A DNA stretch of 64,000 bases, from contig NZ_AEYE02000013.1 of assembly GCF_000298315.2 (NCBI RefSeq), positions 303,164-367,163 of the forward strand, read 5' to 3'. Within the stretch, counting starts at the first letter, position 1. Each line of letters opens with the position of its first letter. Shown here piece by piece: positions 58,881 through 64,000 of the stretch. A model generated the notes under the pieces. It was not told the DNA's origin, made no database searches, and saw only the letters and a program-made list of their open reading frames with translations. This DNA is from Rhizobium grahamii CCGE 502 (GTDB taxonomy: Bacteria; Pseudomonadota; Alphaproteobacteria; Rhizobiales; Rhizobiaceae). The position numbers were made by a program, and so were the translations under genes.

Positions 58881-59402
58881 TTATCCCTGCGGCGTCAAAG
58901 TCATCGACGTTCCGGTCGCAGCAACGTTCAGGCCGAGCTGCCCAGTCACGCTCAACGTCTGCAACTGAACAGAGCCGCTCGTCCCGCCAACGAGGATGTT
59001 GGCGCCGACACCGGCGACAAGCGTCGCTTCAGCCGATGCACCCTGGTAAAGGCCGCCGAGTGAACCGCGATGGTATCCGGCGGTCGGGGCAAACACCGCC
59101 CAGACGATCCGGCCGCGTGTGGTAAACCCTACATCGACCCCCAACTTGCGGATCGCTCCTGCGTACCTGTCCTGCGTCTCCGCGCTCGAGACCGGGCTGA
59201 AAACGCAATCGACCGATTTCGCGGATCCGAGGACGTAACCGACGCCGCCGCCGACATCACAAGTCAGGATCCCGATCTTGACGCCGTCGCGCAGGTCAGC
59301 CTCGGGCGGCTGATAGGTGGTCACCAAATCGGCCGCGCTAACGCTCGAGACCAAGGCTTGCACCAGGGATGCGGCAGCAACAACGGTTGCGATCTTCTTC
59401 AT
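58881..59402 (-). CDS. DUF992 family exported protein
   Basis: This 173-residue protein has a signal peptide (about 1-26, ending in SSVSAA). The mature protein is a glycine-rich beta domain with the DUF992 marks KIGILTCDVGGGVGYVLGS, KSVDCVF, and RKLGVDVGFT. Two cysteines (in LTCDV and VDCVF) may form a disulfide. Function unknown, common in rhizobia. AAGGAG precedes a double ATG; ATG 59402 has the better spacing and 59405 is possible. Confidence 0.88.
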   Translation of the reverse strand: MKKIATVVAAASLVQALVSSVSAADLVTTYQPPEADLRDGVKIGILTCDVGGGVGYVLGSAKSVDCVFSPVSSAETQDRYAGAIRKLGVDVGFTTRGRIVWAVFAPTAGYHRGSLGGLYQGASAEATLVAGVGANILVGGTSGSVQLQTLSVTGQLGLNVAATGTSMTLTPQG

Positions 59403-59613
59403 CATTTTCTCCTTGTATTGGCTGAAGATAGATAGCGTATCGCCGTGGTTTACCAATACCGCTGATGCATGGCTGCCCTTCCGATCTTGCAGCCTAGACG
59501 ACGCCGTATGAGAAGAACGGGCCTGCCGCGAACAGACCACCGAAACGGGTCGATCACGGCGATGCAAAAGGCATGGCCGTGATCGATAGGCTCAGAGCGT
59601 GAGGCGGTCCGAG

Positions 59614-60543
59614 CTAGTTCAGGTTTTGAAATTGAGCCATGTTCTGCTGGGTCACGAGCTGGAATGGGATCCAGACTTCACGATCCAGTTTCTCGCCCCT
59701 CGCCGCCTTGAGGGCCGCATCGATCGATCCCTTGCCCTGTCCCTTCGCGTCCTGGAACACGGTAACCTTGAGGTCGCCGGCCTTCATCGCCTGCAACGCC
59801 TCAGGCGTCGCATCGATTCCGGCGACGAGGACCTTGTCTGTCGAGGCACCAGAGTTCTTCAACGCGGCAATGGCACCGAGCGCCATTTCGTCGTTATTGG
59901 CGATCACGGCATCGAACTCCAGACCCGAGGTCAGCCAGTTCGACACAAGGTCAGCGCCGTTGACGCGGCTCCAGCTTCCGACCTGCTCCTGAACCACGTT
60001 CAGGCCGCTGCATTCGGGTGTCTTGATGACGTCATGCACATCCTGTGTCCGCTGGCGAGCCGCCTGGCTCGTCAGATCTCCAATCATGATAACGACATTT
60101 CCCTTGCCGCCGAGCATCCGACAGACTTCCTTCGTCTGCAACGTCCCGGATTCGAGCTCGTTCGAGCCGACAAACGCCTGCTGCTTGCCAAGAGTCGACA
60201 GATCGGTCGGCTGCACGTTCACGTAGATCAGCGGAATGCCGGCCTCTTCGGCAACCTTGCTGAGCGCGGGCGTGCCGTCGGAATCGACGGGATCGACAAT
60301 TATCGCCGATACGCCGCTGGTCGCAAAATTGCGAACCTGATCGAGCTGCTTGTTGACGTCGGTCGTCGCATCTTCGATCTGCAACTCGACGCCGATCGAT
60401 GTGGCGTAGGCCTCCATGCCATTGACGATCAGTGTCTGGAAGTTGTTCGACAACGTCCCCATTGAAACGCCTATGCGTTCGGCAGCTTGAGCTTGAGTTG
60501 CAAGCACCAGGGCAAGCGCGCTGGCGCTCAAGAATCTAAGCAT
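59614..60543 (-). CDS. Ribose-type sugar ABC transporter substrate-binding protein, orphan
   Basis: This 309-residue periplasmic protein of the RbsB class (peripla_BP_4) has a signal peptide (about 1-20, TQAQAA). The start of the mature fold reads RIGVSMGTLSNNFQTLIVNGM, and GVSAIIVDPVDSDG and VLVAGIDATPEALQAMKAG are typical. TGGGAGGAGAAC precedes the ATG. No permease or ATPase gene lies within the window nearby, so its partners are elsewhere or it serves as a sensor. Confidence 0.92.
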   Translation of the reverse strand: MLRFLSASALALVLATQAQAAERIGVSMGTLSNNFQTLIVNGMEAYATSIGVELQIEDATTDVNKQLDQVRNFATSGVSAIIVDPVDSDGTPALSKVAEEAGIPLIYVNVQPTDLSTLGKQQAFVGSNELESGTLQTKEVCRMLGGKGNVVIMIGDLTSQAARQRTQDVHDVIKTPECSGLNVVQEQVGSWSRVNGADLVSNWLTSGLEFDAVIANNDEMALGAIAALKNSGASTDKVLVAGIDATPEALQAMKAGDLKVTVFQDAKGQGKGSIDAALKAARGEKLDREVWIPFQLVTQQNMAQFQNLN

Positions 60544-60669
60544 GTTCTCCTCCCACAGATGAAGCGGCACCCGATGTCCGCATCAAGACGGTAGCTGCCC
60601 CCACTCCCCTCGTCCGCGAAAATAGTGATAAAAAAACCTCAACTTGACGACGTTTGCCGGCATCGAAGC

Positions 60670-60698
60670 AAACAAAAAGCCCGGCAAATAGCCGGGCT
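60670..60698 (-). terminator. Rho-independent terminator after the fatty acid hydroxylase gene
   Basis: On the minus strand AGCCCGGC (60698-60691) pairs with GCCGGGCT (60685-60678) around a 5-base loop and is followed by TTTTTG. It lies 23 bases beyond the stop codon of the gene at 60722. Confidence 0.88.
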
Positions 60699-60721
60699 AA
60701 GCTTAGGAGGATCTTGATCTT

Positions 60722-61756
60722 TCAACTAGGCTGCTGCTGTTGCCGCGCCTTCTTCTCCTGGCGCCGGCGGGCCTGCTCCATGAACCGCTTGTCCATCCGC
60801 TCTTGCGCTTCAGTCGAGCCATCGTGGAAGGTTCCGAACCACTTGTCGAGCGGGATCACGCCGTCAGCGTAATTGCACTCGAAGTACTTGTGGTGGAGGT
60901 AGTGATCGTATGCATGGGTGTCGATCGCGCTGTCTTCGCCAAAGACGATCTTGTCGAAGCCGGCATGACCGGGGGCTGGCGCAAGCCCCGCATGCACGAG
61001 ATGAAACATCGCATGCACCGGGTTCGACGGCACGATCCAGTGGATCAGCACGCCCGAGAAGTAGAGCAGATGCTCGACCGGATGCATCGCCAGGCCAGAC
61101 CAAGGGCCAGGGTTGACGTTGTTGTGATGCAGCTTGTGGACCGCATGGTAGAGCGGCGGCCAGTGAATCAGGCGGTGCACGAGGTAGAAATGCAGATCCC
61201 GGAACGTCGGGATGAGTAGCATCACGATGCCGCAGTAGACCGGGTGTTCCGCGAACGAAACATAGGGAATGAGGCCGTTCGCAAATGCCCAGAGCGTGAC
61301 GGCCTCGAAGGCCGTCCAGATCGGCACGGCGCTGGCAAACGTCCAGATGACGTTGTCGATGGTCTGGTTGCCAAAGAGAAACGCGTCATTGCCGACCGAT
61401 GGCCATTTTGAGTTGTACTTGAAGCTCGTTCCCTGCCTGCGCTGCATATAGAGGCGCAGATGGAACATCCCGAAAAACACGAACACGAGCGCGGCATTGC
61501 GCGCTAGGAGATACGCGATCCAGCCGATGGAGAAGGTCTTCGTCGTTTCGAACGACGGCGTCGCGTACAGCCAGACCAACGTCCCGACAACGGCATAGAG
61601 GACGTTCCAGGGCATAAGGTAGCCCGGATAGCCGAAGACCCATTTCAGGAATCGGATCGGCTGAACCGGCCAGACAAAGACAGGTGGGTAGGAAAGCAGT
61701 TTGGCGGGCGCCCAATCGCCCCGCTTGTTGCGCTTTCCATAAAGTGTGTCGTCCAT
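60722..61756 (-). CDS. Fatty acid hydroxylase/sterol desaturase family membrane protein
   Basis: This 344-residue integral membrane di-iron enzyme shows the eight-histidine pattern in three boxes: HFYLVHRLIH, HAVHKLHHNN and HAYDHYLHHKYFE, with a further HPVEH in between. Helices lie at about 55-75, 85-105, 140-165 and elsewhere. It would hydroxylate or desaturate a lipid tail; candidates are ornithine lipids or other membrane lipids, but the substrate is not shown. ATG 61756 is behind GGAGGAGTGGCA. The gene is divergent from a LacI gene. Confidence 0.88.
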   Translation of the reverse strand: MDDTLYGKRNKRGDWAPAKLLSYPPVFVWPVQPIRFLKWVFGYPGYLMPWNVLYAVVGTLVWLYATPSFETTKTFSIGWIAYLLARNAALVFVFFGMFHLRLYMQRRQGTSFKYNSKWPSVGNDAFLFGNQTIDNVIWTFASAVPIWTAFEAVTLWAFANGLIPYVSFAEHPVYCGIVMLLIPTFRDLHFYLVHRLIHWPPLYHAVHKLHHNNVNPGPWSGLAMHPVEHLLYFSGVLIHWIVPSNPVHAMFHLVHAGLAPAPGHAGFDKIVFGEDSAIDTHAYDHYLHHKYFECNYADGVIPLDKWFGTFHDGSTEAQERMDKRFMEQARRRQEKKARQQQQPS

Positions 61757-61896
61757 TGCCACTCCTCCGTATCGATTGGCCCCAAAATACCGGAGTGCCA
61801 CCCAAGAGCCCACACATTGCTTGAGGTGTTTTCCTCATTTCGCAACTGTGCTCCAATAGGACCGCTGACCGATACTCTCGGCGGGAGGAGCCAAAC

Positions 61897-62904
61897 ATGT
61901 CGAAAGTGACTTTGAAGGATGTCGCCCGAGAGGCGAAGCTCGGATTGGCAACAGTCGAGCGGGTCATCAACGGCCGTGGCGGCGTCACCGAGAAGACCAT
62001 CGAGAAGGTCATCCGCGCGGCCAAGAAGCTGGAATACGGCACACGCCAGTCGCATTTCAACCGCGGCGCAATCCGCATCGAGGTCATCCTCGTTCGCCCC
62101 GAAACAAGTTTCTTCGCACGCCTCAATCAGGCTTTCGAACGGATCGCCGCGTCGCTGGACAAGAACGTCATTTTGCATCGGACCTTCGTCAAGGAAAGTG
62201 ACCCCGTCGGCATGGCCCGTCACGTCGCCAATCCGGCTTTCCGGCGTTCCGGACTGATCATATGCGCACCCGACGATGCCCGGGTCAGCGCCAGTCTCCG
62301 AAAGGCCAGTGCAGCCGGCGTGGAAGTGGTCCAGATCGTTGCCCGCTGCGACTCAGACATCCCGTTCGTCGGCATTGACGACTATGCCGCCGGTCGTTGC
62401 GCCGCCTACTACATGACCGGCATGCTTGGTGCCCGGAGCGGAAAGCTGGTCTCCCTCTGTCATAGCGGCGCCTACGCAAATCACCGCCAGCGCATCAAGG
62501 GTTTCTCCGACTACATCGCCGAAAAAGGCTCTCCGGAGCATTCCTTCTCGCTTGTCATGTTCGGCCATGATGACGATCTTCAATCGGCCGAGTTGCTGGG
62601 CGAAGCGCTTCGCCGCAACCCCGATATCATCGGCGTCTATTCGGCGGGCGGCGGCGACGAAGGCGTGGCGATCGTCCTGCAGCAATGGGCGAAGCATAAG
62701 GACGTCTATTGGGTCGGCCACGAACTTACGGACAAGAAGAAACGGCATCTGCAGTCCGGCCTCATGGACATATGCATCGACCAGACGCCCGAGGTTCAGG
62801 CGCGTCGCGCGGTCGACATGATCCTGCATAAGCTCGACATCATCAAAGCTGAGATCACCACCGATCCCGTGCGCTTCATGACCATTAACGCCCAGAACGT
62901 CTAG
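61897..62904 (+). CDS. LacI family transcriptional regulator
   Basis: This 335-residue regulator has an N-terminal HTH (VTLKDVAREAKLGLATVERV) and an effector domain with GVEVVQIVARCDSDIPFVGIDDYAAG (read as two blocks). The HTH reads LATVERVINGRG where many LacI proteins have STVSRALN, the form seen in inositol- or ribose-type regulators. CGGGAGGAGCC precedes the ATG. It is followed by a TIM-barrel isomerase and an alcohol dehydrogenase gene that it probably controls. Confidence 0.92.
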   Translation: MSKVTLKDVAREAKLGLATVERVINGRGGVTEKTIEKVIRAAKKLEYGTRQSHFNRGAIRIEVILVRPETSFFARLNQAFERIAASLDKNVILHRTFVKESDPVGMARHVANPAFRRSGLIICAPDDARVSASLRKASAAGVEVVQIVARCDSDIPFVGIDDYAAGRCAAYYMTGMLGARSGKLVSLCHSGAYANHRQRIKGFSDYIAEKGSPEHSFSLVMFGHDDDLQSAELLGEALRRNPDIIGVYSAGGGDEGVAIVLQQWAKHKDVYWVGHELTDKKKRHLQSGLMDICIDQTPEVQARRAVDMILHKLDIIKAEITTDPVRFMTINAQNV

Positions 62905-62998
62905 CTGTCGCGCATTGATCAAAACACCTCAGGGAATAGCCTCGCCAACGCCGCGATTTCGTGCTGTCTAGCCCTCAACTGAACCCGCGGAGGCGTCG

Positions 62999-63829
62999 AT
63001 GCAATCCCTATCCGTTTTCCAGTCGCTCTGGGCGATGGAACGTCGCAGCGCCATTCAGCCGGAGCTCTCGCTTGAGGAGAGCATCGAACGGATCGCGGAG
63101 GTCGGATTCGATGGAGTCAGCGCCCATTGGTACGACCGCAGCTACGTCAGGCGCTTGGACGCGCTCCTAAAGCCTCACGGCCTGAAGGCCGAGGCCCAAT
63201 GCTTCCCGAAGAGCGTGGACGATCTGAAGCCCGCACTGGAGAACGCTGCCGAATACGGGGTCGCACACCTCTGCCTGCAGCCTGACGTCCGGCTCCGCCG
63301 CATCGAGGACTGTCTTCCGCTGCTCGAAGGCTGGCAGCGGCTGAGTGAAGAGGCGAAGATTCCGGTTTATGTCGAGACCCACCGTGACCGGATGACGACC
63401 GACCTCTTCTTCACCCTCGATCTCCTGGACCGCCTCCCCAGTCTCCGGCTGCTCGGCGACCTGTCGCACTTTCTGGTCGGACGCGAATTCGCCTGGCCCG
63501 TGTCGGCGGAAAACCATGCCATGATCCATCGCATTCTCGACAGCTCGTGGTCCTTCCATGGGCGTGTCGCATCGCGCGAACAGGTGCAGATCGAAATCTC
63601 CTTCCCGCACCATCAGCCATGGCTCGATCTCTTCATGGACTGGTGGGAGTATGGTTTTCGAAGCTGGCGACGTCGGGCCGGACCAGATGATACACTCGCC
63701 TTCACCTGCGAACTCGGCCCAAAGCCCTACGCCATCACCGGCCGTGATGGCGAGGATATCACCGACCGGTGGGAGGAAGCGCTGCTGCTGAAAGACCGCG
63801 TAAAAGAACTCTGGGCGCGCACCGCCTGA
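62999..63829 (+). CDS. Sugar phosphate isomerase/epimerase-like TIM-barrel protein
   Basis: This 276-residue protein of the xylose-isomerase-like TIM-barrel family has VYVETHRDR (metal Glu and His) mid-protein and RLLGDLSHFLVGREF with Asp and His ligands. Near the C-terminus is HGRVASREQVQIEIS with a further ligand pattern. CGGAGGCGTCG precedes the ATG. It lies 94 bases after the LacI gene and 37 before an alcohol dehydrogenase, so it is probably an isomerase or epimerase of a sugar or inositol derivative. Confidence 0.85.
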   Translation: MQSLSVFQSLWAMERRSAIQPELSLEESIERIAEVGFDGVSAHWYDRSYVRRLDALLKPHGLKAEAQCFPKSVDDLKPALENAAEYGVAHLCLQPDVRLRRIEDCLPLLEGWQRLSEEAKIPVYVETHRDRMTTDLFFTLDLLDRLPSLRLLGDLSHFLVGREFAWPVSAENHAMIHRILDSSWSFHGRVASREQVQIEISFPHHQPWLDLFMDWWEYGFRSWRRRAGPDDTLAFTCELGPKPYAITGRDGEDITDRWEEALLLKDRVKELWARTA

Positions 63830-63866
63830 CAATCGATCGAAAGTAACAATCTGGGAGGAATCCGAC

Positions 63867-64000
63867 ATGGACGTTCGCGCCGCCGTTGCCGTACAGGCTG
63901 GCAAGCCTTTGGAAGTGATGACCGTGCAGCTGGAGGGACCGCGGGCCGGCGAAGTGCTGGTCGAGGTGAAGGCGACCGGCATCTGCCACACCGACGATTT
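63867..64000 (+). CDS. Class III alcohol dehydrogenase / S-(hydroxymethyl)glutathione dehydrogenase, 5' part
   Basis: The first 44 codons before the window ends encode MDVRAAVAVQAGKPLEVM and VLVEVKATGICHTDD. The GICHTD motif carries the catalytic zinc cysteine of medium-chain dehydrogenases. GGGAGGAATCCGAC precedes the ATG. The remainder lies outside. Which member of the family it is (formaldehyde detoxification or sugar-alcohol oxidation) cannot be told from this part. Confidence 0.85.
   Translation, partial: MDVRAAVAVQAGKPLEVMTVQLEGPRAGEVLVEVKATGICHTDD

Overview
The window looks like the chromosome of a Rhizobiaceae bacterium, most likely Sinorhizobium/Ensifer or Rhizobium. The composition is GC-rich. 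It carries the glycerol ABC operon layout known from rhizobia (glpD-S-T-P-Q-U-V-K), many ABC importers paired with LacI-type regulators, a double cold-shock protein followed by a DUF192 protein, a Complex I NDUFS4-like protein, and four scattered tRNA genes. I see no insertion sequence, integrase, phage gene or CRISPR array. The genus is an inference from gene content, not a database result.

Layout. 0-7.5 kb: a GlxA/AraC regulator, two paralogous double-receiver proteins (one with a GGDEF domain), a small secreted protein, a large MscS channel and a DUF924 protein. 7.4-15.8 kb: a 14-TM MFS exporter, acetate kinase, a CBS-BON protein, an M20 amidohydrolase with a divergent IclR regulator, and a receiver-only response regulator convergent with an EptA-type lipid A phosphoethanolamine transferase. 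16-25.3 kb: the glycerol operon on the minus strand, with a striking phased operator array at its promoter and no glpR in the window. 25.3-28.3 kb: an AraC regulator divergent from an Fsr-type MFS exporter, then an SDR.

28.7-39.7 kb is a catabolic cluster: a CUT1 ABC importer, two GMC oxidoreductases, an SDR and glycerate kinase on the minus strand, with a divergent LacI regulator and two shared operator-like sites. 39.9-47.3 kb is a second catabolic cluster: a LacI regulator, Gfo/Idh dehydrogenase, fused CoA transferase, enoyl-CoA hydratase and aldehyde dehydrogenase, all overlapping or nearly so, divergent from a DUF993 DapA-like aldolase gene. Two near-perfect palindromes lie 168 bp apart between the two arms. 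This second cluster is the best candidate for an undescribed pathway.

47.3-53.4 kb is a housekeeping stretch: a 52-residue lipoprotein, tRNA-Arg, NDUFS4-like protein, tRNA-Pro, DUF192/cold-shock pair, glyoxalase I, an M15/DUF882 lipoprotein, two tRNA-Glu genes flanking an alpha/beta hydrolase, and a small membrane protein with a duplicated start region. 53.5-64 kb: a DAO-type oxidoreductase, a class III nucleotide cyclase, a hydroxypyruvate isomerase homologue, a candidate small RNA, a lytic transglycosylase, small envelope proteins, an orphan sugar-binding protein, a fatty acid hydroxylase family protein, and a LacI / TIM-barrel isomerase / class III alcohol dehydrogenase set that runs off the right edge.

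Family names rest on motifs and recalled family features. Specific substrates are inferred unless the whole operon is recognisable, as for glycerol.
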